In this document: positions 36,033 through 48,002 of the stretch, piece by piece | How positions within the stretch are numbered: the stretch's first letter is position 1 | How the letters are laid out: each line of letters starts with the position of its first letter | Assembly: GCF_037392515.1 (NCBI RefSeq) | Contig: NC_090288.1 | Span: forward strand, 55,661,673-55,725,672 | DNA: 64,000 bases | Direction of reading: 5' to 3' | From: Haliotis asinina | Taxonomy: Eukaryota; Mollusca; Gastropoda; Lepetellida; Haliotidae | The notes under the pieces: model-generated | The model's database searches: none | Told to the model about the DNA's origin: nothing | The model's input: the letters and a program-made list of their open reading frames with translations, nothing else | Translations under genes and position numbers: made by a program

Positions 36033-36362
36033 AAAGAAGAAAATAAGTTTCAAATGATTTCCGTGTCACAAATTTTCTAGGTGTACAAATACATTACATC
36101 AACAAGTCGTACAAAAATATCGGGCCTACGATACACGATTATACATTACAGGACCACTAAACTCAATTTCTCTTTTTATCATTGCATATGAAAGACTTCT
36201 GGTTAGTCATAAACGAAACACCATTTTTTTTTTAAAAAAAAAAAACCCCAAACTTGTGGTTAATTAATACCAAGCGCTTAAACGTTGCTAAAAAGCCGTC
36301 TGCTTCTCTCTCGCCCGCAAACGAAAACACAGACACGGTTACGTAACACTGTCGCCAGAGAA

Positions 36363-36411
36363 CCGGAAGTGACGTCATAGAAGGAACACTTTCCAGTTAG
36401 TTATATATAAA
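36363..36411 (+). promoter_or_regulatory. TATA promoter with composite ETS/CRE site
   Basis: CCGGAAGTGACGTCA at 36363-36377 is a fused ETS and CREB/ATF site. TATATATAA follows at 36402-36410, and the THAP ATG is 51 bp further on (36461). The order ETS/CRE, TATA, ATG in 100 bp is a compact, plausible RNA polymerase II promoter. In copy B both elements are degraded (TGACGCCA; GATATAGAAAA). Confidence 0.55.
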
Positions 36412-36460
36412 ATGTGTAGGACGCTCGTCATTTTGCTGGTTTCTCGAAGTCAAAGAAGAT

Positions 36461-36538
36461 ATGCCGAATTGTTGTGTTGCCGTCAATTACTCCTTGGGGT
36501 CGGGTGATGGTGTCACAGAGTTCCACCGGGCCCCGTAG
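36461..36538 (+). pseudogene. THAP zinc-finger N-terminus, copy A (broken)
   Basis: ATG at 36461 opens a 25-codon frame ending in TAG (36536-36538). It begins MPNCCVAVNY and ends EFHRAP. THAP domains (sequence-specific C2CH zinc fingers of THAP proteins and P-element-type transposases) start with Met, have Cys at residues 5 and 10, and a FHRFP-like motif near residues 21-25. Here Cys5 is kept but Cys10 is Tyr, and HRFP has become HRAP followed by a stop. The rest of the domain (WxxxxxR, CxxH) is not found downstream, so this is either a truncated exon 1 or a dead relic. An opposite-strand ORF at 36428-36616 is its shadow. Confidence 0.65.
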
Positions 36539-37753
36539 TTTGTGCTTAAATTGGTTGTTTGTGTGTGCGAAGCGAGCGTTGTGGAAGCCTGTGGTATATA
36601 CTAAATATACTACCACACCTCCAGGATAGAAAATGGGAGTTCAAGCTTCATCGAGTTTATAAAATAAAGACTGCTCAATATTATCGTAAGTAACATTACA
36701 TCGGCCCCCGCCTCGATTCCAAGAGTGAAATTGTTATGTTATCAGCATCGTCATGTAAAATCCTAATGTCCATCAATATAATACATATTTTACTACCAAT
36801 GAAAAGTAATTTTGATTTTGTAAGTCGGTGAAAAGAAACTTAAGGCAGGGCGCCGCCATTTTTGAAAATGGTGAAGTCAAGGGCTAAACGTCGGTTAGAA
36901 GTATGTTTTCATCAAGTTAGAAAATCAAAACTACTTTTTACCAGTAGTTAAATGTGTATTTGAATCATGGCCAAAAGGATTTTGCATGACACAGTATGTA
37001 ACATAACGACTTCTTCCACGGAAGTGAGGTATGGGTCGAAGTGACAATACTGCGCAATAAATTTCTTCAGTTGCTAAATTCAATTCTTTATAAACGTTCA
37101 CTCACCAGTATGTACGTCTTTATATTTGGTTTTATAATCCTAATTACTTTGTAATCATAATTGTATGCAAGCGACCTCCTGATACTTATAGCGAATGTAT
37201 AACAGGAATGTAATATCTCGACATTTTATAGTTTGCCAGTGTGAATCATAATTCGCACGAACGCCTGGTGCATGTTGTCTGTATCATTACACTTTGCGAC
37301 GAATGATTCTGTTGAATGCTACGACAACAATGCCTTTTAAAAACTAAATCCAAATATTAAAATTAAAACAAATAAAAAATTATAGGAGCAATGCCAGGCT
37401 CTTACCTTGTTCGAGGAATGTATCCATGACACAACTTGTAACATATTGTAAACCAAAAGTTACTGTGTTCTGTAATCTGATTGGTTGAAAAACATGATTA
37501 AATGGCATTAGATTCCCGGAAACTGCGTATTGACACTTAAACAATTGTTTTGTTGTGTCATCAACAGTGGTGACGTCATTCAAATCATATTGTGACGTAA
37601 AGTTAGAATGACGTCACAAATGAGCAGCTCCGGATGCTACCATGGGAACCAGCTGAAACGGCCAGCTGATGACACTTCACTGCTGTATCCGTATTCGATG
37701 TAAACGAGTGCAGACAATAAAACCCTTTGTTTTACTTTTGTGTTTACAATGTC

Positions 37754-37985
37754 GATAAACATCATGTGTTGGCCATTTTCCGGGTGTTATTGAGTATTTG
37801 AAGCACGGGAATATTTCATTTGAAACCTCCGGTTGACGCCGTCGGTTCCAAATGCATTCCCGTGCTTCAAATACTCAATAACACCATTGAGTATTTGAAG
37901 CACGGGAATATTTCATTTGAAACCTCCGACTGACGCCGTCGATTCCAAATGCATTCCCGTGCTTCAAATACACATGATGTTTATC
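37754..37985. mobile_element. Nested hairpins, MITE-like
   Basis: The outer stem GATAAACATCATGTG (37754-37768) pairs perfectly with 37971-37985. Inside lie two tandem hairpins. The first has a perfect 27-bp stem (37786-37812 with 37856-37882) and the second a perfect 19-bp stem (37891-37909 with 37953-37971). Each loop is itself partly self-complementary (CATTTG-AAACC..GG-TCC-AAATG). The simplest reading is a palindromic element with one internal tandem duplication. It lies in the part of copy A absent from copy B. Confidence 0.9.
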
Positions 37986-39690
37986 TCCTAAATGACTTCT
38001 TCCACGGAAGCAAGGTGGGGGTCGAATTGACATTGATATTGCTAGTAATATTATCTTGCCCTCCACCTCGCTTCCAAGAGTGAAATTGTTATGTTATCAA
38101 CAATGTCATGCAAAATCCTATTGTCTATCAATAAAATACATATTTTACTACCAGTAGAAAGTAATTTTGATTTTGTAAGTCGATGAAAACTTAAATAGCA
38201 TTCATTCTCAGACAGGGCGCCGCCATTTTTGAAAATCATGAAGTCACGGACTAAAGTCCATTTGAATTATTGAGATTATGGTTTGTTTTCATAAAGTCAG
38301 AAACTCGAAACTACTTTCTACTGGTAGTTAAATATGTATTTGAATCATGGCCAAAAGGAGTTTGCATGACATACCTTGTAACGTAACATAAGCGAGGGCG
38401 GGGTCGAAGTGACAATACTGCGCGATTAATTTCTACACTTGCTAAATTTATTTGGTTTGTAAACGTTCACTCACCAGTATGTAGACACTTGTCAATAAAC
38501 GTGTTTATATTTGGTCTCATGATCCTGATTACTTTATAATCATACTTGTATGGATTTTGAAACTTAACATAATATCTAGACATTGTATAGTTTACCTATA
38601 TGAATCATAATTCGCACGCACGCCCAAGTGTATGTCGTCTGTGTCATTACAACTTCACGACGAAAACAATGATCCTGTTGAAAGTTACGACAACTTAATA
38701 AAAACAAAATGCAAATATCAAAATTAAATCCTTGTTCGAGGAATGTATCCATCAATAGCCACAAAAACGAGTGATATATATTTCATCTGCAGATTTCCCA
38801 AGTGATGTGTCTTTCAACAATCTAATATACGAAATGTATCGTTTCAGGTTTTTGACATTGCTGTATAGTCTCATTGGTCACCCAAGATAGCACACCTGGC
38901 AACTAATTACATAATGTCCGTCACTTTTTAAAAAAAAAAGTAACTTAGGGTGTTGTTTTTGCATAGACATAGACACAGACACGACAGAGCGTATTCAGTA
39001 TAGATCAGTAAATGTAAGTACATAAACACAACCTTTTGACAAATCCCCCATTTAAATCCGCATAAAACTAATTAATCAATCAGCGTGTTATCGGTTAATC
39101 CTTTGATCGATCCAGACACAAGAAATGCCAAATGGGGGCCTTTGTCGGGTAATCTAAGTGGCGTTACCACTAATTATACCTGTTATAAATTCATTAACTG
39201 AGCATAAAGTGAATGATGACAAATAGCATGTAGCTTTATACCACCTAACACAGATTACAGCCTAGCGATACCAAGTGATTTTGACAGAATCGTCTATGAA
39301 AACAAGGGTTGTAACTCGGAAACTAGGCAAAGCAGGAGACAAAACTAAGTCATAGTAGATCGTGAGAACATATAGCTTTCATTTTTCACAACAGCTGTCG
39401 CGATTTCAGGTTTGTACAAACCTGTAAACGAAATAGTTTAACCCCTGAAATGTAGATGAATACTGCACAGACCCTCATTTCTATACCTACAATTACGTCA
39501 CGGAGACGCGCCGCTCTGATTGGTTGAAATTTCGTTTGCGGCTGAGAATTGTGCACTGGTGACAAAAAGATCGATTTAAGGTAATTAAAGATCGAAATGA
39601 GCAGTTTTAATGACGGGGTTTCATTTATAACGATGTCAGCAAGTGATTTTGCATTTGTACCCTATTAGAGTATATGTAACCTTTAAAATT

Positions 39691-40696
39691 GCGTTAAAAT
39701 ATAAAAAGTGTAAAATTCATAAAATAATTGGCAATATTACCAATTCAATATGAAACAAAACAACTGCACAGAACAATCGCACCTTGTGGGTTGGTGAAGT
39801 ATTTTATCAACATTATGATTGTTGTCACCCTGACTGGATGCAGTTATTATGAACGATGTTTTAGACAACGTTCATACATATCTGAAACTCCCGCTGCTAA
39901 AGCGTTACAGTCAATTTATCTTTCATTGGAGTGGTCTTAAGCAGATAATGTTGACAGTGAATAATTATAAAGTTTTTTAACCATATCAGCACGGATACCT
40001 TTATAGAGGTTACATTTCACCGGGAAGTGATTGTTAGAATTATAGATTATATTCAGCCCCAAAGACAATAACGGTAAAATTAGCATGAGCGAATTACCGA
40101 AAATCAGTGATGACACCCGGTGTTGGCCATAAAGGGATTTCTGCTTGAAGCGAGTCCGTCATACTCTTCTGACCGTGTTCATACCTCACGCGAGCCATGA
40201 CTGTAACAGTAATATACCATTGTTGGTAACAGTAAATATATATGTGCCATATACCAACAAGAGGCTTGTACAATGCAATAAGCACATGATGTGGAGAAGG
40301 GAGCCAGTGTACTAAGTTAAAAATTCCCATGGCCAGGTTCTCTTAGGAAAAGGTTTAGCCGACGACAGTATTTTCAACAACAAAGCCCTGGCTATACATC
40401 TTCCCCTTCCTTTGAAAAACATATCTCAAGACAGTTTTCTAACACTCATGGATAGATATGTTCCCCCTGCAGGCTTTAAACTTGAGACAGGGATAACATG
40501 ACACGCTGAGATGCGATTACAGATGGGAACTACTTCAATGCTGTAATTCTGTCCAAATCATTCAAGATTCGATCATAGGTATGTGTGCGGCAGTTACGTT
40601 GTAAGCTACTGGTTTGCCAATAACTGACAGGCTGCTTTTTTAACCCTGAAATTCTACATTTAAAACAACAACCATCGTCAGGTCTAGAAAAAAACA
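39691..40696. other. No recognisable feature
   Basis: Between the duplication and a SINE; nothing identified. Confidence 0.55.
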
Positions 40697-40858
40697 CTTT
40701 AAGTGAGTAAGTTTAGTTTTACGTCGCTTTTACCAATATTCCAGCGATATCACGGCGAGGGACATTGGAAAGGGGATTAACACATTGTACACATGTGGCG
40801 AATTGAACCCGGGTCTCCACCGTGACGAGAGTACGCTTTAACCACTAAGCTACATATC
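40697..40858 (-). repeat. SINE-A, inverted, full length
   Basis: AAGTGAGTAAGTTTAGTTTT, ACGTCGCTTTTACCAATATT, CCAGCGATATCACGGCGAGG, GAATTGAACCCGGGTCTCCA, CGCTTTAACCACTAAGCTAC. One of the most complete copies. Confidence 0.95.
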
Positions 40859-41494
40859 ACTTTAAGAGTTGATGTCCTATCAACACCGGCATGTGTATGC
40901 AACTCCCGACTTCTTCCTTTTACTAAAGTCCAGCAAACCAAGGCATTTGTTCATCAGGCAAGGGTGAGATGTGTTTGCCATTTTAATGTGTGTATGCGCG
41001 CCTGCGTGTGTGTGCGTTCGGGGATGGGAAGAGGGGACATGAGCGTGTGGGAGTCGGTTGTTCATTATCGTGTGTTAACATGATACAGTGACGGCAACAA
41101 GGGTTTGCAACGCGGAGAGACGACCGGAACAACAACGGTATTAGAGTGGACCTGGCTATGGTGGACGCATATTCGCCCCCGAGAGCCAACCCCATACTAC
41201 GTAAACGCGGAACACCTTGTGAAGGTGACACAGTTAATTATATGTCGATACTCCAAGCTCTCATCCCGGAAGAACCTACTTTTTGACTCGGAGATTAGGT
41301 TTGTTGTGCTCTCATCGCGTCTCCTGTTAGAATACAAGCTTCAAAATAAAGATGTGTTTCTTTTACATAGCTCAACCACACGTTTTGCCCGTGCATGGCA
41401 AAACGGCTGTCGTTAATGGTTTAGAACCAAATACAAACGTTGGATCACTGGTCATAGGTAGAAACTTAGTGAAACCCGAATGGTACAAAAATGT
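40859..41494. other. No recognisable feature
   Basis: A short GTGTGTATGCGCGCCTGCGT run near 40987. A 103-codon + strand ORF (41105-41416) shows no known motif. Confidence 0.55.
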
Positions 41495-43835
41495 GCATAT
41501 ATTTGTGAACTAGTTAAGGAACGAATAAACTCAATTTTTTGGTACTTATTTAACCATTACATATGAAATACTTGTAGTAAGTCTTAAGCGGAACACCAAA
41601 CTCATTCTTTAAAAACTTGTGGTTAATTCATACAGAGCGATTACAAGCTGCCCAAAAGCCGTCTGCTTCACTCTCGCCCGCCAACGAAACCACAGACGGG
41701 TTACGTAGCTCTGTTCCCAGAGCTCTGCAGTGACGCCATATGAGGAACGATTTTCATTTAGTGATATAGAAAATGTGTAAGTAGCTCGTCATTTTGCTGG
41801 TTTCTCGACGTCCACAAAGACAAGCCGAATAGTTGTGTTGCTGTCAACTGCTCCTTGGGGTCGGGTGATGGTGTCGCTATACACAGATTTCCACCGTGCT
41901 AAATGGGTTGTTTGTGAGTGCGAAGCGAGCGTTGTGGAAGCCTGAGGTGCATGGTGAATGGGATGGTTCGGACCCTACCTCGCTCCCAAGGTAGAAAATG
42001 CTATTGAGATTTGTTTTCATCGAGTTATAAAATCAAGACTACTTACTGCTCATTGTTGACCAAAAGGATTCTGAATGAACATAACGATTTCTTCCTCGGA
42101 AGCGAGGTTGTGGTCGAAGTCACATTAATATTGTAAGTAATATTATATTGACCCAAGAGTGAAATTGTCATGTTACAAACAATGTCATACAGAATCCCAT
42201 TATCTGTCAATAAAATACATGTTTTACTACCAGTAGAAAGTAATTTTGATTTTGTTAGTCGGTGAAAACAAACTTAAATAGCATTTATCCTCAGAAAGGG
42301 CGCCGCCATTTTTAAAAATCGTGAAGTCACAGTCTAAAGTCTATTAGAATTATTGAGATTATGGTTTGTTTTCATCCAGTTAGAAAATCAAAACTACTTT
42401 CTACTGGTAGTTAAGTATGTATTTGAATCATGACCAAAAGGATTTTGCATGACACAGTATGTAACATAACGACTTCTTCCACGGAAGTGAGGTATGGGTC
42501 GAAGTGACAATACTGCGCAATAAATTTCTTCAGTTGCTAAATTCAATTCTTTATAAACGTTCACTCACCAGTATGTACGTCTTTATATTTGGTTTTATAA
42601 TCCTAATTACTTTGTAATCATAATTGTATGCAAGCGACCTCCTGATACTTATAGCGAATGTATAACAGGAATGTAATATCTCGACATTTTATAGTTTGCC
42701 AGTGTGAATCATAATTCGCACGAACGCCTAGTGCATGTTGTCTGTATCATTACACTTTGCGACGAATGATTCTGTTGAATGCTACGACAACTTAATAAAA
42801 ACTAAATCCAAATATTAAAATTAAAACAAATAAAAAATTATAGGAGCAATGCCAGGCTCTTACCTTATTCGAGGAATGTATCCATCAATATCCACAAAAA
42901 CGAGTGATATGTAATTCATCTGCAGATTTCCCAAGTGATGTGTCCTATAACAGTCAAATATACGAAACAGTGATGTCTCGTTGCAGGTTTTTGACATTGC
43001 TGTATAGTCTCATTGGTCACCCAAGATAGCACACCTGGCAACTACTTGCATAATGTCCGTCATTCTTATTAAAAAGTAAACCAATAATGAGCAATCAATC
43101 ATTGTACTGGCGGTTAATCCTTTGAAAGAAAGGTGTCGTTTTTACACTGATACAGACATGACAAAGTGCATTCAGTATAGATTAGTAACTGTACATATAT
43201 AAACACTACCCTCTGACAAATCCGCATAAAATTAATGAATCAGTCAGTGTGTTATCGGTTAATCCTTTGATCGATCCAGACACAAGAAATGCCAAATGGG
43301 GGCTTTTATCGGGTAATCTAAGTGGTGTTACCAGTAATTATACCTGTTATAAATTCATTAACTGAGCATCAAATGAACGATGACAAATAACGTGTAGGTT
43401 TAAACCACTCGACACGTTTTACACACGATACCAAGTGATTTGACAGAATCGTCTATGAAAACAAGTTGTAACTCGGAACCTAGGCAAAGCAGGAGACAAA
43501 ACTAAACGACAGTAGATTGTGAGAACATATAGCTTTCATTTTTCACAACAGCTGTCGCGATTTCAGGTTTGTACAAACCTAAAACAAAGTATTTTTCCAC
43601 CTCAAATGTAGATGAATTCTGCACAGGCCCTCATATCTATACCGCATATGACGTCACGGAGACACGACGCCCTGGTTGAAATTTCGTACGCGGCTGAGAA
43701 TTGTGCACAGATGTCAAAAAAGTAGACTTAAGGTAATTAAAGATCGAAATGAGAATTTTATTGACGAGATTTCTTTTATAATGATGCTAATGAGTGATTT
43801 ATGTATTTGCACCCCATAGAGTATATGTGATCATC
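41495..43835. repeat. Segmental duplication, copy B
   Basis: Direct copy of 36135-39690 without the 37426-37990 insert and with only one version of the A1/A2 block. Matches: 41495-42070 with 36135-36650; 42075-42440 with A2 (38000-38360); about 42440-42880 with A1 (36975-37425), almost identical; 42880-43835 with A2 (38740-39690). A perfect TGACGTCA lies at 43649. The change of closest relative along its length indicates gene conversion or unequal exchange. Confidence 0.9.
41822..41902 (+). pseudogene. THAP zinc-finger N-terminus, copy B (broken)
   Basis: The + strand frame reads PNSCVAVNCS with Cys at the exact THAP positions 5 and 10, and HRFP at residues 21-24, followed by PC and a TAA stop (41900-41902). 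The initiator ATG is AAG here. Copy B therefore preserves the zinc ligands and the HRFP motif lost in copy A, while copy A preserves the ATG; together they make the family assignment firmer than either alone. With the frame shifted after HRFP, KWVV followed by a donor-like GTGAGT (near 41912) resembles the usual W position of THAP domains. Dead as it stands. Confidence 0.65.
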
Positions 43836-44230
43836 CCCGTATGGAATATACATGGCAAATGTACTGAAGTATGCAATTTAATGTATTTGAAGGGCATTTA
43901 AAGCGATACACATGAAAGGGGGGAAATTTATAGATGTCAACGTTTGTAAGAACACGACGTTTTTGAGTATATTCTCACACCTTGATAATTCTTTTAAAAC
44001 ATTTTCATTTAAGTTTAATTTCTGTTTCCTACGTGAAAGTTCGTTGTGAGTTCATCCTGGACTTTGCACTCAAATATCTGTCGATCCTCTGTGTTCATTT
44101 TGGCACCAGGTGATGTTATTCTGTAAGGTGGCATGAAACCTAATTCGGACACCGACAAAACAAAAGTGATATACACTACGGACATGTATAGTGTGACAAC
44201 AACACGCTGTCTACAGGACAAAATGGACTA
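43836..44230. other. No recognisable feature
   Basis: Holds a 68-codon minus-strand ORF (44015-44221) with a hydrophobic start; no family recognised and no support as a gene. Confidence 0.5.
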
Positions 44231-44513
44231 GGTCTGTTTGGGTCAAATACCGATGAAATGCAGTCTAACTCCAAATCGGGTCATGATCAAAATGTATTTC
44301 AAAGCATGTTTGTTTTAAAAATAACACAGTTCAAAAGAAAATGATGATTGTCTGTTTAGTAACTTCTATTTAGGAGTCAGACGTTATGAACCTTGTTGAG
44401 GAAACAATGTTTCATGGTTTTATGTTTTCATTACATTCTACCTGAAATGAATGTTTGATCATGAAGCGATTTGGAGTTATATTGTGATTCATGGGTATTT
44501 GACCCAAACAGAT
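44231..44513. mobile_element. MITE-like inverted repeat, ~283 bp
   Basis: The left arm (44231-44300) begins G-TCTGTTTGGGTCAAATACC and the right arm (44440-44513) is its imperfect complement, ending GGTATTTGACCCAAACAGA. Matching extends inward through AACTCCAAATCG and TCATGATCAAA. No ORF; a clear target-site duplication could not be fixed. Confidence 0.75.
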
Positions 44514-44994
44514 CATAGTAGATGTAAAATACGTGTCAATGTGTGGTATTTCAAGTTGCCAGACTTAAACTCTTGTTTTTACTTTTAGAGGGGCTAGCCT
44601 GATTGATAACCCCATGTCGAGATACAGGATATACGCTGAGTGGTCTTAGACAGGAATGTTGCGCATATGGAATAAACACTTCCGGTCACATACCTTCAGC
44701 GTTATCAGTACAGGTGAACGTGTCTTATGTGTCTTGATTGATATTATCTTATGCGTCATGCATACCTGAATGATCTGTAATGGGAAACTCCATAGGCAGT
44801 AAAGGTCCTGTATATCTATTTCATAAAGAGAGTATCCAATCAATTTCACTTGTACAGCGAATTTCTAGAAATGGTTAGTTTCACAACAAAGGTTCAGTTT
44901 ATCGTTCTTTACGTAGAAAGTATAGATTTATAGCTTTTTTATGAGGCTTATTACTGAGAACGCGTAGCCACAGTAAACAGTACCGCCCAAAAGA
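44514..44994. other. No recognisable feature
   Basis: Nothing identified. Confidence 0.6.
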
Positions 44995-47065
44995 CAATCT
45001 CACCACCAGAACAAATCACCACAGGACTATCCCAGTCCCTTATCAGTTCTGCCAGAACAATCTCACCCCCTAAAAGCCTCTCTACTAGGACAGTCTCACC
45101 ATCTGGAAAGACTGTCTACCAGGTCAGTCTCACCACCTAAAGCCTCTCTACTAGGACAGTCTCACCACCTTGAAAGACTCTCTAGCAGGACAGTCACACC
45201 ACCTGAAATGTCTCTCTACTAGGATAATTTCACGACCTGAAATGTCTCTCTACTAACACAGTTTCAAGACCTGAAAATCTCTCTAGCAGGACAGTCTCAC
45301 CACCTGAAATGTCTCTCTACTAGGACAGTTTCACCACCCGAAAAGACTCTCTACTAGGACAGTTTCAAGACCTGTAAGGTCTTTCTACTAGGACAGTTTA
45401 ACCACCTGAAAAGACTCTCTAGCAGGACCGTCTCTCCACCTGCAAAGTCTCCCTAATAGGACAGTTACACGACCTGAAAAGTCTCTGTACTAGGACAGTC
45501 TCACCACCTGGAAAGACTCTCCAGCAGGACAGTCTCCCCACCTGAAAACCTGAAATGTCTCTTTACCAGGAGTTTCACAACCTGAAAAGTCTCTCTACTA
45601 GGATAATTTCATCATCTGGAAAGTCTCACCACCTGAAAAGACTGTCTACCAGACCAATCTCATCACCAGGACAGTTTCACCACCTGAAACGTCTCTCTAC
45701 CAGGACAGTCTCACCACTTGAAAAGTCTCTCTACCAGGACAGTCTCACCACCTGAAAAGACTGTCTACCAGACCAATCTCATCACCAGAACAGTTTCACC
45801 ACCAGAAACGTCTCTCTACCAGGACAGTCTCACCACCTGAAAAGTCTCTCTACCAGGACAGTCTCACCACCTGAAAAGACTGTCTACCAGACCAATCTCA
45901 TCACCAGGACAGTTTCACCACCTGAAATGTCTCTCTACCAGGACAGTCTCACCACCCGAAAAAGTCTCTCTACCAGGACAGTCTCACCACCAGACTGTCT
46001 ACCAGGACAGTCTCACCACCTGAAAAGACTGTCTACCAGGACAGTCTCACCACCTGAAAAATCTCTCTTCCAGGACAGGCGAACCACTAGGGCAGTCTCA
46101 CCACGTAAAACGTCTCTCTACCAGGACAGTTTCGCCACCAGAAACGTCTCTCTACCAGGACAGTCTCACCACTTGAAAAGTCTCTATACCAGGACAGTCT
46201 CACCACCCGAAAAATCTCTCTACCAGGACAGTCTCACCACCAGAACAGTTTCACCACCAGAAACGTCTCTCTACCAGGACAGTCTCACCACTTGAAAAGT
46301 CTCTCTACAGGACAGTCTCACCACCTGAAAAGACTGTCTACGAGGACTGTCTCACCACTTGAAAAGTCTCTCTACCAGGACAGTCTCACCACCTGAAAAG
46401 GACAGTCGAACCACTAGGGCAGTCTCACCACTTGAAGAAAAGTCCCTCTACCAGGACAGTCTCACCACCTGAAAAGTCTCTCTTCCAGGACAGTCGAACC
46501 ACTAGGGCAGTCTCACCACGTAAAAAGTCTCTCTACCAGGGCAGTCTCACCACCTGAAAAGTCTCTCTACCAGGACAGTCTCTCCACCTGAAAAGACTGT
46601 CTACCAGACCAGTCTCACCACCAGGACAGTTTCAGCACCTGAAACGTCTCTCTACCAGGACAGTCTCACCACTTGAAAAGTCTCTCTACCAGGACAGTCT
46701 CACCACCCGAAAAAGTCTCTCTACCAGGACAGTCTCACCACTTGAAAAGTCTCTCTACCAGGACAGTCGAACCACCTGAAAAGACTGTCTACCAGGACAG
46801 TCTCACCATCTGAAAAGACTGTCTACCAGGACAGTCGAACCACTAGGGCAGTCTCACCACGTAAAAAGTCTCTCTACCAGGACAGTCTCACCACTTGAAA
46901 AGTCTCTCTACCGGGACAGTCTCACCACCTGAAGAAAAGTCCCTCTACCAGGAGTCTCACCACCTGAAAAGTCTCTCTACCAGGACAGTCTCACCACCTG
47001 AAAAGTCTCACTTCCAGGACAGTCGAACGACTAGGGCAGTCTCACCACTTGAAAAGACTCAAGAA
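44995..47065. repeat. 34-bp minisatellite array, about 60 copies
   Basis: 34-bp unit: GACAGTCTCACCACCTGAAA, AGTCTCTCTACCAG, with variants GACTGTCTACCAG, GTCGAACCACTAGGGC and CACTTGAAAAG. The left 600 bp is more diverged (CTAGGACAG units) and the right part more uniform. Truncated and fused units show many small unequal exchanges. Serine/threonine-rich ORFs of up to 122 codons here are artefacts. Confidence 0.97.
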
Positions 47066-48002
47066 CAGTCTGTTGTATGATCTCTTTGGAAATTTCGACA
47101 AAATTAATCGTGTTCTGTTTAACTTGCATAACCAAATGCAAACGACGAGGGACGGTTTGTTTCTAACATACGATACATAAAAGGTTTATTTTGGTACAAA
47201 AAAATCCAAAACGTGTGTTCCTATTTCGATATCATCGGTTGGTTTCACGGAACAGTTTCTTTAAATATAGATATTTATGCCACTAATTTACTTATTATAT
47301 TTTTTCGTGGGTGTTTTGAAGCGTCATGGGGAATATCTCTGCAATGCCACCCCACAGAGACATCTAGCGTCAAAGGCAAAGCCGGTCATCAAATAAAAAG
47401 TAACGCCTTTGAACATGACATTCAGCATGCTTTTTAAGCAGTTTATTGAATCATTATAGATTTCCCTATGGTGTTTCTACAAGTGTTACGAAATGTCAAG
47501 ATATGTCTTGCCTCGGGATTAAAAGACCTGGGCTGTAAACCCGCCTTCCATTTCACTTCATTTACCGGACAATCTAAAGACGCCATTGTCTTTGAGAGAC
47601 AGACACCGCTAGTCGATAACTGGTAGATTGACATTATTGATACCCTCCTACGCTGCCCAGAAGTGAAATCATGTGACACACTGGCTTTATTAAAAGTTGT
47701 GGATCAACACAATAACGGCGGAAATATGGCATTCCGTTCCAGGCGTTTTTACAATTATTAGCGGTTGTTTCTGACTGTTGTCAATATAGATTATAATAAC
47801 CTGACCTGACGTTGATATCAAGCCAAGACAACACAGTCACATTCTTTGAAATTCATCCAGATTACACGTACACTCAAATCCATAGAATATCGCTCTTAAG
47901 TGTACAAGTACAGATTTGTTTCATCATTATCAGTAAACCCTTAAACTGACGTCGGTACAGTTTCATCTCCTAGAATATGGTCCAGTAGACACAGTGTCTA
48001 CC
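47066..48002. other. No recognisable feature
   Basis: Nothing identified. Confidence 0.6.

Larger units (their letters stand above)
36135..39690. repeat. Segmental duplication, copy A
   Basis: About 3.5 kb homologous to 41495-43835, in the same orientation. It holds a THAP-start unit (36135-36650), a block A1 (36650-37425), a 0.57-kb stretch absent from copy B (37426-37990, with nested hairpins), and a second version of the block, A2 (38000-39690). GGGCGCCGCCATTTTT occurs in A1 (36847) and A2 (38215). CRE sites TGACGTCA occur at 36370, 37571 and 37609, and TTACGTCA at 39493. No TIRs were found at its ends, so the mode of duplication is unknown. Confidence 0.9.

Noticed and set aside
36428..36616. 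62-codon minus-strand ORF, partly conserved in copy B
   Set aside because: It lies opposite the THAP frame; the apparent conservation comes from the + strand relic.
44015..44221. 68-codon minus-strand ORF with signal-peptide-like start
   Set aside because: The hydrophobic start is weak, with no cysteine pattern or neighbouring exon; it abuts a MITE-like element.
45555..47080. Ser/Thr-rich ORFs (SLYQDSLTT type)
   Set aside because: Artefacts of the 34-bp array.
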